Origin: an uncultured Collinsella sp. | GTDB lineage: Bacteria; Actinomycetota; Coriobacteriia; Coriobacteriales; Coriobacteriaceae | NCBI GenBank assembly: GCA_900751755.1 | Contig: CAADSP010000099.1 | Span: 1 to 23,704, forward strand | Direction of reading: 5' to 3' | DNA: 23,704 nt | Shown: positions 13,002 to 19,813 of the stretch, piece by piece | How the letters are laid out: every line of letters starts with the position of its first letter | Numbering within the stretch: the stretch's first letter is position 1 | Notes under the pieces: generated by a model | The model's database searches: none | Seen by the model: the letters and a program-made list of their open reading frames with translations, nothing else | Told to the model about the DNA's origin: nothing | Made by a program: the position numbers and the translations under genes

Positions 13002-14090
13002 ATGGATTTACTGATAGATATTCTGCTCGATGCCGGCAAAGACACGCTCTCGCTGGTGCCGTTTTTGTTGGTGACGTACCTTGCGCTCGAGACGCTCGAG
13101 CATGTTGCGGGCGACCGCGTTAACGGCGCCATCAAGCGCGCTGGCGCTGCGGGCCCCGTGGTTGGCTCGTTGCTGGGCATGGTGCCGCAGTGCGGCTTTT
13201 CGGCAATGGCGGCCACGCTGTACGCCGGTCGCGTCGCGACGCTGGGTACCCTGGTGGCGGTGTTTCTCTCGACCTCCGATGAGATGCTGCCGCTGTTGCT
13301 CGCCGAGCAAGTTCCCGTGCAGACCATGGCGATGCTTCTGGCTTCGAAGGCGCTGATCGCGCTGGTCACGGGCTTTATCGTGGACGCCGCCATTCGCGGC
13401 CTGCGTCGTAACGCTCGCGCACATGCGGCGATTCGCCGTACCGTGCTGGGGACCGCTGCTAATCCGGCTCATGTGAACTGCGCGCACGACGACCACACTG
13501 GCGGTGACATCATCGACGAGGTGGCCGAGGCGGGCGTGAGCGCCGATCACATCCATGAGCTGTGCGAGCGCGACCATTGCGGTTGCGATGAAGACGAGGA
13601 CGAGCACGAACTCGGACATGGCCACGATCACGGTCATGAGGACGAGCATGAACACCATGATGGCCACGGTCACTCCCACTCTCACGAGGGCGCGCCCCTC
13701 CTGTCGATTATTCGCAGCGCCATCTCGCACACCGTGCAGGTATCGGTATTCATTTTTCTGGTGACGCTGATTCTGGTCGCCGTGCTCGAGACCTTCGGCG
13801 AGTCCGCGATCGAGCAGTTCCTGCGTGGCAACGAGACGCTCGCCGTCCTGGGTTCGGCGCTTGTCGGCCTGATTCCCAACTGCTCGGCCAGCGTCGTCAT
13901 CACGCAACTGTACCTGGAAGGCGCGCTGCAGCTGGCCCCGATGCTCGCCGGCACGCTCATCTCTGCCGGTGTGGGCTACCTGGTGCTGTTCCGCACCAAC
14001 CGTAGCGCCCGCGAAAACGTCCTGTTCCTGATCATGATGTACGTCATCGGTGCCGGCTGGGGCCTCATCCTCTCCGCCTTCGGCCTCTAA
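13002..14090 (+). CDS. Putative heavy-metal/manganese exporter (ArsP_2/PF11449-like) with His-rich loop
   Basis: 362-residue membrane protein in two homologous halves. Half 1 (about 1-135) has GMVPQCGFSAMAATLYAG (59-76) and VAVFLSTSDEMLPLLL; half 2 (about 232-362) has GLIPNCSASVVITQLYLEG (289-307) and MLAGTLISAGVGYLVLF. Between them a cytoplasm-like loop (about 158-228) is dense in His, Asp and Glu (GHGHDHGHEDEHEHHDGHGH and more), as expected for metal binding. This layout matches the family described as a putative 10-TM heavy-metal exporter, often annotated as an arsenic efflux or manganese transporter. The metal is not determined by sequence; the His-rich loop argues for a divalent cation. 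The ATG at 13002 follows CGAAAGG at slightly long spacing. Confidence 0.8.
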   Translation: MDLLIDILLDAGKDTLSLVPFLLVTYLALETLEHVAGDRVNGAIKRAGAAGPVVGSLLGMVPQCGFSAMAATLYAGRVATLGTLVAVFLSTSDEMLPLLLAEQVPVQTMAMLLASKALIALVTGFIVDAAIRGLRRNARAHAAIRRTVLGTAANPAHVNCAHDDHTGGDIIDEVAEAGVSADHIHELCERDHCGCDEDEDEHELGHGHDHGHEDEHEHHDGHGHSHSHEGAPLLSIIRSAISHTVQVSVFIFLVTLILVAVLETFGESAIEQFLRGNETLAVLGSALVGLIPNCSASVVITQLYLEGALQLAPMLAGTLISAGVGYLVLFRTNRSARENVLFLIMMYVIGAGWGLILSAFGL

Positions 14091-14098
14091 GTGGGCCT

Positions 14099-14179
14099 AA
14101 CAAAACGGGCTTCAAAATAGCCATGCTCGGCGCCTGCACAATGCGGCGACGCATGGCATTTTGAAGCCCGTTTTTTGTT
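14099..14179. terminator. Bidirectional terminator between convergent genes
   Basis: A long stem: AACAAAACGGGCTTCAAAAT (14099-14118) and CCATGC pair with GCATGGC and ATTTTGAAGCCCG ending in TTTTTTGTT (14151-14179), with a single-base bulge. An inner CGCC/GGCG helix (14131-14134, 14145-14148) extends it. U-runs follow on both strands, so it can end the exporter gene and the YaiI gene. Confidence 0.9.
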
Positions 14180-14257
14180 GAGCCATGGATTTTGAGCGCT
14201 CATACCGCCCAAAGCAAAAAAGCAGATTTCCGGGCATGTCCCAAAAATCTACCTTGG

Positions 14258-14740
14258 TTAGCGCAGCAGCTCGGTGAGTTTGCGCTTAAAGCGAGCCCGG
14301 TCTTCGCTGGTAAATGCCGCCGGTCCGCGAGTGCGTCCCCCGGCGCGGCGTACCTTCTTTTCCTCGTGGCGAATAAACAGCTGCATGTCGATAGTCGCCT
14401 TGTCGTACACGCGCCCGCGCACGCCGATGGCGGCGGCATCGCGCCCGAGCACCATGCTCGCCAAGCCAATGTCCTGCGTCACGACCACGTCGCCCGCCTG
14501 CAGGCGTTCGACAATGGCAAAGTCGGCGCTGTCGGCGCCCACGCTCACATCGAGCGTCGTGACCCAAAATCCGCGTCGCGCGTGCTCAGCATCGCGCGGG
14601 TCGTCGCGGCGAATGTGCCGTTCTAGGTTTTGCGTGCTGTTGCCGGCGATAACAACGGCGACGCCCGCCCGCCGCGCGCAGTCAATCGACTCGCGCGTGA
14701 CCGGGCAGGCGTCTGCATCAATAAAGAGCGTTCGTGGCAT
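14258..14740 (-). CDS. YaiI/YqxD family protein (DUF188, UPF0178)
   Basis: 160-residue soluble protein with the DUF188 hallmark at the N-terminus, FIDADACPVTRE, followed by VVIAGNST, then VTTLDVSVGADSADF and VVTQDIGLASMVLGR. The acidic residues in the DADACP and QDIGLA segments resemble the metal-binding arrangement of PIN-like nucleases, but the family has no settled function. The C-terminus is basic (RARFKRKLTELLR). The ATG directly abuts the stop of the DUF308 gene with no intervening base and there is no strong Shine-Dalgarno, so translation is probably coupled to that gene. Length is typical of the family. Confidence 0.9.
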   Translation of the reverse strand: MPRTLFIDADACPVTRESIDCARRAGVAVVIAGNSTQNLERHIRRDDPRDAEHARRGFWVTTLDVSVGADSADFAIVERLQAGDVVVTQDIGLASMVLGRDAAAIGVRGRVYDKATIDMQLFIRHEEKKVRRAGGRTRGPAAFTSEDRARFKRKLTELLR

Positions 14741-15343
14741 CTAGTGCACCAGTTTGCCAAATTGAATAGCACGAACAATCAGCGTTACGCCAAACACCAG
14801 CAGTGCGGCGCCGCTAAAGATGACGAGCATCTTGGCCGACCACAGCGGATAGATAAACACGAACATGCCGGCGATGATGGAGAGTGCGCCGCTCAGGATG
14901 GCGAGGGCGCGGTTGGACGAAAGCTCGGACTCCAGAATGGACATGACACCTTCGACAATCCAGCCAAAGCCGGCCACGATAACCACCATCGTGGTGAGCG
15001 TCGCGGTCGAGAAGGCCTGGTTGCGCAGGATTATGGCGCCGCCCAAGATAATGAGTAGGTTGGAGATGATGCTCGTCACGCGCCAGCCGGTGGGCAGCAG
15101 CGGCTCAAAAATGGCAGTGAACAGCCTGATGGCAGCAGTGATTACAAAGTAAAAACCCAGGACAGTCGTCAAAAAGACGAGGGACTTGGCGGGTGCAAAA
15201 AGCAGCGCGATACCAGCAATGAGCGCTAAGACGCCCGTGATGGCGTAAATCCAGCGCACGGCCTTGACGGCTTTGCCCGCCATGCTTTTCTCGTCAAATC
15301 CAAACTGGCTCGATTTTTGGTCATCGTTCTTAAAGATGCCCAT
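14741..15343 (-). CDS. HdeD/DUF308 family membrane protein
   Basis: 200-residue integral membrane protein with about six hydrophobic helices starting near residue 30 (WIYAITGVLALIAGIALLF), in three pairs of similar type (SLVFLTTVLGFYFVITAAIR, ISNLLIILGGAIILRNQ, TMVVIVAGFGWIVEGVMSI). This repeating pattern is typical of the HdeD/DUF308 family, some of which are linked to acid stress in enterobacteria; here the role is unknown. The N-terminus is short, polar and charged. The ATG at 15343 is chosen because AAGGAG lies just upstream; a longer frame begins 20 codons earlier without a good ribosome binding site. First gene of a two-gene unit with the YaiI-like gene. Confidence 0.85.
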   Translation of the reverse strand: MGIFKNDDQKSSQFGFDEKSMAGKAVKAVRWIYAITGVLALIAGIALLFAPAKSLVFLTTVLGFYFVITAAIRLFTAIFEPLLPTGWRVTSIISNLLIILGGAIILRNQAFSTATLTTMVVIVAGFGWIVEGVMSILESELSSNRALAILSGALSIIAGMFVFIYPLWSAKMLVIFSGAALLVFGVTLIVRAIQFGKLVH

Positions 15344-15559
15344 AATGTCTCCTTTCCGTGCTGTGCACGTCGCGTTCATTGCTCTCCGTGCGGCGTACGC
15401 CAAAAGTGCTGCAACAAGTATCGCCTAAGGGCGCCGATACATGGGGCGGGAAGGACGAATTGCCGCCTCACATTCCCGAATTGTTACTTTTGTCCCGTTC
15501 CAGTGAGGATTAATCAACAATTGTAGAACATTATGCCGCTGTATGTAATTGCCTAGGTT

Positions 15560-15578
15560 TTAGGTTAGATTTTCCTAA
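15560..15578 (+). promoter_or_regulatory. DtxR/IdeR-like iron box upstream of the nitroreductase gene
   Basis: TTAGGTTAGATTTTCCTAA matches the 19-bp IdeR/DtxR consensus TTAGGTTAGSCTAACCTAA at 15 of 19 positions, including the whole left half-site and CCTAA on the right. It ends 28 bp before the ATG. The promoter hexamers around it are not clear. Confidence 0.55.
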
Positions 15579-15606
15579 GGACAATTGGCTTGTATTGGGG
15601 GTCCCT

Positions 15607-16278
15607 ATGAACGAAGCAGTTCCCGAGGCACCGTCGAGTGTCGAATCGATGGCAAAGCAAGGTTGCGAAAAGCTCGGTCTGGATGCGTTCGATGCGTTGG
15701 TTCGCCGCGCCCGCACGTGCCGCCGCTTTGACGAGTCCATGCGCGTGCCGCGCGAGTTTTTGCTCGAGCTGGCGGAACTGGCGCACCTGGCTCCCTGCGG
15801 CGCCAACGCTCAGCGCCTACGCTTTCATGTGGTGAGCGGTGCAGAGGACTGCGCGCGCGTATTTGATGAGCTCGCGTGGGCCGGTGCGCTCAAGGATTGG
15901 CCGGGTCCCGATGAGGGCGAGCGCCCGACCGGCTACATCGCGATTTTTGCTGAGCGCGCCGTTCCGGGCAAGCCCGCTGCTCCCATTACCGAGGTCGACA
16001 CGGGCATTGCCGCGCAGACGATGATGTTCGCCGCCCGCAGCGCCACGCCCGAGGTGGCAGCCTGCATGTTCAAGGCCTTTACGCCCCACGCGATCGATGC
16101 CATGGGGCTCGATAACGACAAGTATGAGCTCAAGCTGATCATGGCGTTTGGCGTTCCGGCCGAGACACAGGTGATCGATGCGATCGATTCCAACCCCGAC
16201 GGCTCCATCAATTATTGGCGCGACGAGGCGCGGGTGCACCACGTACCCAAGCGTCCGCTTGCCGACGTGCTGCTGTAG
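15607..16278 (+). CDS. Nitroreductase-family FMN protein
   Basis: 223-residue soluble flavoprotein of the nitroreductase superfamily, which uses NAD(P)H through FMN. Visible: the phosphate-binding RRARTCRRFDES (33-44), the conserved LAPCGANAQRLRFHVV (61-76), TGIAAQTMMFAARS (132-145) and a late AFGVPAE (180-186). The first 25 residues are an unconserved leader. The ATG at 15607 follows GGGGG; an in-frame TTG four codons earlier is less likely. Superfamily members reduce quinones, nitro compounds or other substrates, and no specific activity can be assigned. The candidate iron box upstream and the divergent DUF308 gene suggest independent, possibly iron-responsive, expression. Confidence 0.85.
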   Translation: MNEAVPEAPSSVESMAKQGCEKLGLDAFDALVRRARTCRRFDESMRVPREFLLELAELAHLAPCGANAQRLRFHVVSGAEDCARVFDELAWAGALKDWPGPDEGERPTGYIAIFAERAVPGKPAAPITEVDTGIAAQTMMFAARSATPEVAACMFKAFTPHAIDAMGLDNDKYELKLIMAFGVPAETQVIDAIDSNPDGSINYWRDEARVHHVPKRPLADVLL

Positions 16279-16313
16279 TTGTGCGTCGTTGCGGCGCAAT
16301 CCGGCGGCAAAAT

Positions 16314-16347
16314 CACCACAAAGGCTCCTGTCCCCTTTGCGGTGGTG
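16314..16347 (+). terminator. Intercistronic hairpin before the first histidine phosphatase
   Basis: CACCAC-AAAGG (16314-16324) pairs with CCTTT and GTGGTG (16334-16338, 16342-16347), with a 3-nt bulge. It lacks a U-run and ends 14 bp before the GTG start. It may act as an attenuator or processing structure between the two genes. Confidence 0.4.
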
Positions 16348-16361
16348 CGAGGGGAGGGCGT

Positions 16362-16904
16362 GTGGCAGATTTGTATTTGGTGCGGCATGGGCAGACTGAG
16401 CTCAATGTGCAGAGCATTTTGCAGGGCTGGCACGATTCGCCGCTTACGGCGCGCGGGCGCGAGCAGGCGCTGGCGACGCGCGCGGCGTTTGAGGCGCGCG
16501 GCGTGGCCTTTGACCATGTGTATTCCTCGCCGTTGGGCCGGGCGCGGCATACGGCCGAGCTTATCGTTGGCGAGGGCCGTTCCATTGAGCTGGTCGATGA
16601 CCTGCGTGAGTGGCATTTTGGCTCGCTGGAGGGCACATCAAATCGCGAGATGCCGCCGCAGCCCTGGGGCGATTATCCGGTGGCCTTTGGTGGCGAGTCT
16701 GAAGGCGAGCTTCAGTCGCGCATGGTCGCGGCGCTGTCCCGCATCATGGCCAGGCCGCAGCACGACTGCGTGCTGGCGGTTTCCCATGGCTCAGCCTGCC
16801 AGGAGTTTCTTGAGTATGTGACTGGCGAGGGGGAGCTACCCGACAACGGTGCCGTGCTTCATTTTGGCTATTGCGACGGGGCGTTTTCGCTCTTGGGTTG
16901 GTAA
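16362..16904 (+). CDS. Histidine phosphatase (phosphoglycerate mutase-like), copy 1
   Basis: 180-residue cytosolic phosphatase of the histidine phosphatase superfamily, branch 1. Catalytic signature LYLVRHGQTELN with phospho-accepting H9; R60 in SSPLGRARHTAE, E83 in DLREWHFGSLEG, and H142 in AVSHGSACQEF complete the active site. The GTG at 16362 is chosen because GAGGGGAGGG precedes it and homology starts immediately; the frame is open much further upstream without homology. The DxxREWxFGxxEG form resembles broad-specificity phosphatases (PhoE/CobC-like) more than glycolytic mutase. A related gene follows after 17 bp, so this is a tandem pair and probably one operon. Confidence 0.85.
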   Translation: MADLYLVRHGQTELNVQSILQGWHDSPLTARGREQALATRAAFEARGVAFDHVYSSPLGRARHTAELIVGEGRSIELVDDLREWHFGSLEGTSNREMPPQPWGDYPVAFGGESEGELQSRMVAALSRIMARPQHDCVLAVSHGSACQEFLEYVTGEGELPDNGAVLHFGYCDGAFSLLGW

Positions 16905-16921
16905 CGAACGAAAGGACCCCT

Positions 16922-17557
16922 ATGAATAAAGATCTGTATCTGGTCCGTCATGGACAGACGATATTCAACCTTAAGCGTATCATTCAGGGGTGGAGTGACT
17001 CGCCGCTTACGCAGTTGGGTTGCGACCAGGCGGCGCGCGCCGGCATGTTTTTACGTGCGCGTGGCATTGAGCCCGATCATGCCTACACCTCCACGCTTCA
17101 TCGCACCGAGCAGACTATCGCCAACCTGTGGCCGGGCTTGGCGTACGAGCGCCTGGACGGTCTGCGTGAGTGGTTCTTTGGCGACTTTGAGGCCGAGCGC
17201 GTGATGCTTATGCCCGAGCGCCCGTGGCGCGACTTCTATTGCCAGTTTGGCGGCGAGGGCCAGATGCAAGTGCGCGAGCGCATGGTGGCGACGCTGACCG
17301 AGCTTATGCAGCGTCCGGACCATACGTGCGTGCTCGCGGTAAGCCATGGCTCGGCCATCAAGGAGTTTATGGATCACGTGAAGGGTGCGGCGGCCGACGA
17401 GCGCGATCGCGTGCCGGGCAACTGCGCGGTGCTGCACTTTGCGTTTGACGACGAATCCGACACGTTTGAGCTGATTGAGATTTTTACGCAGGAGGATTAC
17501 GCACGCGAGCTGGGGCTTGAACCGCTCGTGGCGGCAGCAGGCCCGCAGCGGGGATAA
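16922..17557 (+). CDS. Histidine phosphatase (phosphoglycerate mutase-like), copy 2
   Basis: 211-residue paralogue of the upstream gene with the same active-site layout: LYLVRHGQTIFN (H10), TLHRTEQT with R61, GLREWFFGDFE (E83) and AVSHGSAIKEFM with H142. Shared blocks such as QGWxDSPLT, REWxFGxxE and CVLAVSHGSA make local duplication likely, though the sequences have diverged well. The C-terminus is about 30 residues longer (EIFTQEDYARELGLEPL). The ATG at 16922 follows AAAGGA. Substrate unknown. Transcription should end at the strong hairpin 17605-17641. Confidence 0.87.
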   Translation: MNKDLYLVRHGQTIFNLKRIIQGWSDSPLTQLGCDQAARAGMFLRARGIEPDHAYTSTLHRTEQTIANLWPGLAYERLDGLREWFFGDFEAERVMLMPERPWRDFYCQFGGEGQMQVRERMVATLTELMQRPDHTCVLAVSHGSAIKEFMDHVKGAAADERDRVPGNCAVLHFAFDDESDTFELIEIFTQEDYARELGLEPLVAAAGPQRG

Positions 17558-17604
17558 CGTGAGCGTGGCGGCACGGGTCGCCGGCATAACTTCTCGACGC
17601 AAAA

Positions 17605-17641
17605 GGGGCGGAGATGCATGTACCTGCTGCATCTCCGCCCC
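17605..17641. terminator. Bidirectional terminator between phosphatase copy 2 and the DUF1015 gene
   Basis: Perfect 14-bp stem GGGGCGGAGATGCA/TGCATCTCCGCCCC with a 9-nt loop. TGTTTGTT follows on the + strand and TTTTGCG on the - strand, so it can serve both convergent genes. Confidence 0.92.
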
Positions 17642-17686
17642 CTGTTTGTTGAGCTGCCGATTTTTGTGCTGGACGGTCTGGTCTTG

Positions 17687-18376
17687 CTAGAACCGCGCGA
17701 CTTGGTGCGTGAGCAGACCCGTCGGAGCCTGCGGCGCGCCGCCGCTGACCTGCGCGGCGGGGAAGAGCGCGGCTACGGCAAAGTTGAACGGCTCTTTGCC
17801 CGTGTAGGTGCCGGCGGCACGGGTCTCATCGGCCAGCAGCTGCGACGCCCCGGTCAGAGCGGCGGCGTAGGCAGGGTCGTCGGCCAGTGCCGGCTCCGGC
17901 GCCTGGTCGAGCATGGCACGGATGGCGCCGACGGCGTCCTCGCGCTTGACCTCCCACACGCGGTGCGTGATGCCCGCAGGATCGGTGACGGCGTAGAGCG
18001 AGGCGCCCTCTTTGGCAGCGCTCAGGATGATGTCCATGACGGGCGACGCCTCGTAGGCGAGCGACACGGGGCGCGGCTGCACCTTGAGCTCGGCGATCGC
18101 GTGCGCGGCGGCGAGTGCGTCGACGCTCTTGGCGGCAGCCTCATCGCTAGCCGTCAGCACGTTAACCGGGCAGATCGCCACGACACCCGTCACACGTCCC
18201 GGCTCGCCCGAGCATTCGTACACGTAATACGCCGCACCCGGGTCCTTGAGCATCAGGCCATCGGCAATGGCTCCGCGCAGAGCATCGTTGCCGCTCAGGA
18301 TGCCGCCCATTGCAGGCAGCGCCTCGAGCACGCGGTCCTGAGCCGGGCGGATGCAGGGAAACGGAAGTGCTTTCAT
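17687..18376 (-). CDS. DUF1015 family protein, short form
   Basis: 229-residue soluble protein. The pattern FPCIRPAQDRV, KDPGAAYYVYECSG, RVTGVVAICPV, the KSVDALAAAHAIAELKVQPR segment (cut here at 84-103), PRPVSLAYEASPVMDIIL and DPAGITHRVWEV follows the core of DUF1015 (COG4198). Full-length members are about 400 residues, so this is a compact form that ends before the usual ADGHHRYE segment. Function unknown; DUF1015 genes are frequently seen beside serA/serC in anaerobes, and the same neighbourhood occurs here. The ATG at 18376 has AGGA upstream. It lies 39 bp after the M20 gene on the same strand and is probably co-transcribed with it. Confidence 0.72.
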   Translation of the reverse strand: MKALPFPCIRPAQDRVLEALPAMGGILSGNDALRGAIADGLMLKDPGAAYYVYECSGEPGRVTGVVAICPVNVLTASDEAAAKSVDALAAAHAIAELKVQPRPVSLAYEASPVMDIILSAAKEGASLYAVTDPAGITHRVWEVKREDAVGAIRAMLDQAPEPALADDPAYAAALTGASQLLADETRAAGTYTGKEPFNFAVAALFPAAQVSGGAPQAPTGLLTHQVARF

Positions 18377-18415
18377 GGGCGGTCCTAACGCGCGAGTCGG
18401 TTTGTTCGCGGCTTA

Positions 18416-19636
18416 TTATGCCCCAACTTGGCTATCCGCGCCCCAGAGCATGTTGTCGGCGAGCGCGATGAGCACGCTCTGGCAGCGAACGATGTCGGCG
18501 TGGGGCACATATTCGTTGGGCTTGTGGGCGAGCGCGAGCGAGCCTGGGCCATAGCTCATGCAGTTACGGTTACCCGTCTTGCCGGCAATGACGGCAGTGT
18601 CGGTGTAGCCGGTAAAGAAGCCGACGGTCGTGTCCGCGTCCGTCACGTCATCGGCGGCACGCTTGAGCGCTGCTAGAAGGGGAGAGTTCGGGTCGCGCTC
18701 GATGGCGGGGCGGTCGCCCGTCACGGTGTAGCTGCCATGGCAACCGGGAACGGCGGCTTCGGCGACGGCGATGGCCTGCTCTACCATGCGCGTCGCGGCG
18801 GCCGTATCGGTCGGCGGGGTCAGGCGCATGTCGAACCAGACTTTGGCGCGGTCGGGTACGACATAGGGACGGTAGCCACCTTCGATCTGTCCAAACGTGA
18901 TGGTCGAAGGCCCCAGCTCATCGTGCGCGGGCAGCGCCACAAACGCGCGACGGAGCGAACACACGACCTCGGCCATGGCGGCGACGGCATCCGCGCCCTT
19001 CCAGGGCCGGCTCGCATGTGCCGTCACGCCAGCCATTTCAATCTCGAACCACGTACGCCCCTTGTGCGCCACCTGGATCTGTCCGTCGGTGGGCTCGGTG
19101 TCCAGCACCCATTCATGCGAGCCGACCCAGCCAGCATCGATCGCGGTCTCTGAGCCGCGCATAAAGTCTTCCTCGTCGACCGAGCAGATGAGCGAAAAGT
19201 CGCGGCGGGGCAACGCGCCATTCGCCGCCACGCGCTCGAGCGTATGGACCAGTGCGGCAATGGCGCAGGCCAGGCCACCCTTCATGTCGCAGGCGCCACG
19301 GCCGTAGAGCTTGCCGTCGCGCACGACCGCCCCGAGCGGCGTAATGTCCGCGTCCCAGCCGTCGCCCAAGGTGACTGTGTCCATATGGCAGATATAGACG
19401 AGTCGCGGCTCGTCGCTCACTCCCGGCACGGTGACCATAAGGTTGCGGCGCCCGGGGAGTACTTCGAGCTCTGCAATTTGCACGGCATCGAGTACCGGAT
19501 GGCTCAGCTGCGCTAACCGTTCCTCAACCAACGCTTTGATATAGCGTTCAATCTCGCCCTCATACGCACCTGGGTCGGAACTGTCGATCCGCACGAGTCC
19601 TTGCGTAAGCCGCCAAGCAAAATCTGTATCAACCAT
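18416..19636 (-). CDS. M20-family metallopeptidase (ArgE/DapE/CPG2-like)
   Basis: 406-residue cytosolic zinc amidohydrolase. Metal and catalytic residues are visible: H84 and D86 in YICHMDTVTLGDGW, D117 in YGRGACDMKGGLA, catalytic E155 and metal ligand E156 in CSVDEEDF, E181 in LDTEPTDG, and a final histidine in LAHKPNEYVP. The lid/dimerisation domain lies between about 190 and 300 (HKGRTWFEIEMAGVTAHASR). Substrate class (N-acyl amino acid, dipeptide or succinyl-diaminopimelate) is not readable. The ATG at 19636 follows TGAGGTG; the frame is open 49 codons further upstream, but that part crosses terminator hairpins and has no homology. A CATACA/TGTATG inverted repeat just upstream may be an operator. 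Confidence 0.87.
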   Translation of the reverse strand: MVDTDFAWRLTQGLVRIDSSDPGAYEGEIERYIKALVEERLAQLSHPVLDAVQIAELEVLPGRRNLMVTVPGVSDEPRLVYICHMDTVTLGDGWDADITPLGAVVRDGKLYGRGACDMKGGLACAIAALVHTLERVAANGALPRRDFSLICSVDEEDFMRGSETAIDAGWVGSHEWVLDTEPTDGQIQVAHKGRTWFEIEMAGVTAHASRPWKGADAVAAMAEVVCSLRRAFVALPAHDELGPSTITFGQIEGGYRPYVVPDRAKVWFDMRLTPPTDTAAATRMVEQAIAVAEAAVPGCHGSYTVTGDRPAIERDPNSPLLAALKRAADDVTDADTTVGFFTGYTDTAVIAGKTGNRNCMSYGPGSLALAHKPNEYVPHADIVRCQSVLIALADNMLWGADSQVGA

Positions 19637-19662
19637 AGGCACCTCACAGATAGTTAGGTCAA

Positions 19663-19677
19663 CATACAGATTGTATG
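19663..19677 (-). promoter_or_regulatory. Candidate operator of the M20 gene
   Basis: Perfect inverted repeat CATACA-GAT-TGTATG, 27 bp before the M20 ATG. On the - strand TACAAT lies inside it and could be a -10 element; no good -35 was seen. Confidence 0.35.
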
Positions 19678-19719
19678 CCAAGAAGCGGCTCGGTGCATTT
19701 AATGGAGTGCTCACAGAAA

Positions 19720-19751
19720 CGGGGACGCCTCTCATGCGAAAGGCGCCCCCG
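19720..19751 (-). terminator. Terminator of the serC-serA unit
   Basis: CGGGG-A-CGCCT (19720-19730) pairs with AGGCG-CCCC (19741-19749), with one bulged A. On the - strand the stem is followed by GTTTCTGT, a modest U-tract. Confidence 0.65.
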
Positions 19752-19768
19752 CGGGCATTCAATGTCAG

Positions 19769-19801
19769 TGACGGGCAGGCCACATGGGGAACTGCCCGTC
19801 A
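19769..19801 (-). terminator. Hairpin directly after serA
   Basis: Perfect 10-bp stem TGACGGGCAG/CTGCCCGTCA with a 13-nt loop, 12 bp after the serA stop. It has no U-run; together with the next hairpin it forms a tandem termination region. Confidence 0.6.
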
Positions 19802-19813
19802 GATCAGCCGACG

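Noticed and set aside
13590..13690. Repetitive CAC/CAT/GAC-rich tract that looks like a tandem repeat or CRISPR-like array
   Set aside because: It is the coding sequence of the His/Asp/Glu-rich loop of the exporter; there are no regularly spaced repeats or unique spacers.
17618..18388. 256-codon + strand frame starting inside the 17605-17641 terminator
   Set aside because: It begins in the hairpin and runs antisense to the DUF1015 gene; Arg/Gly/His-rich and without motifs.
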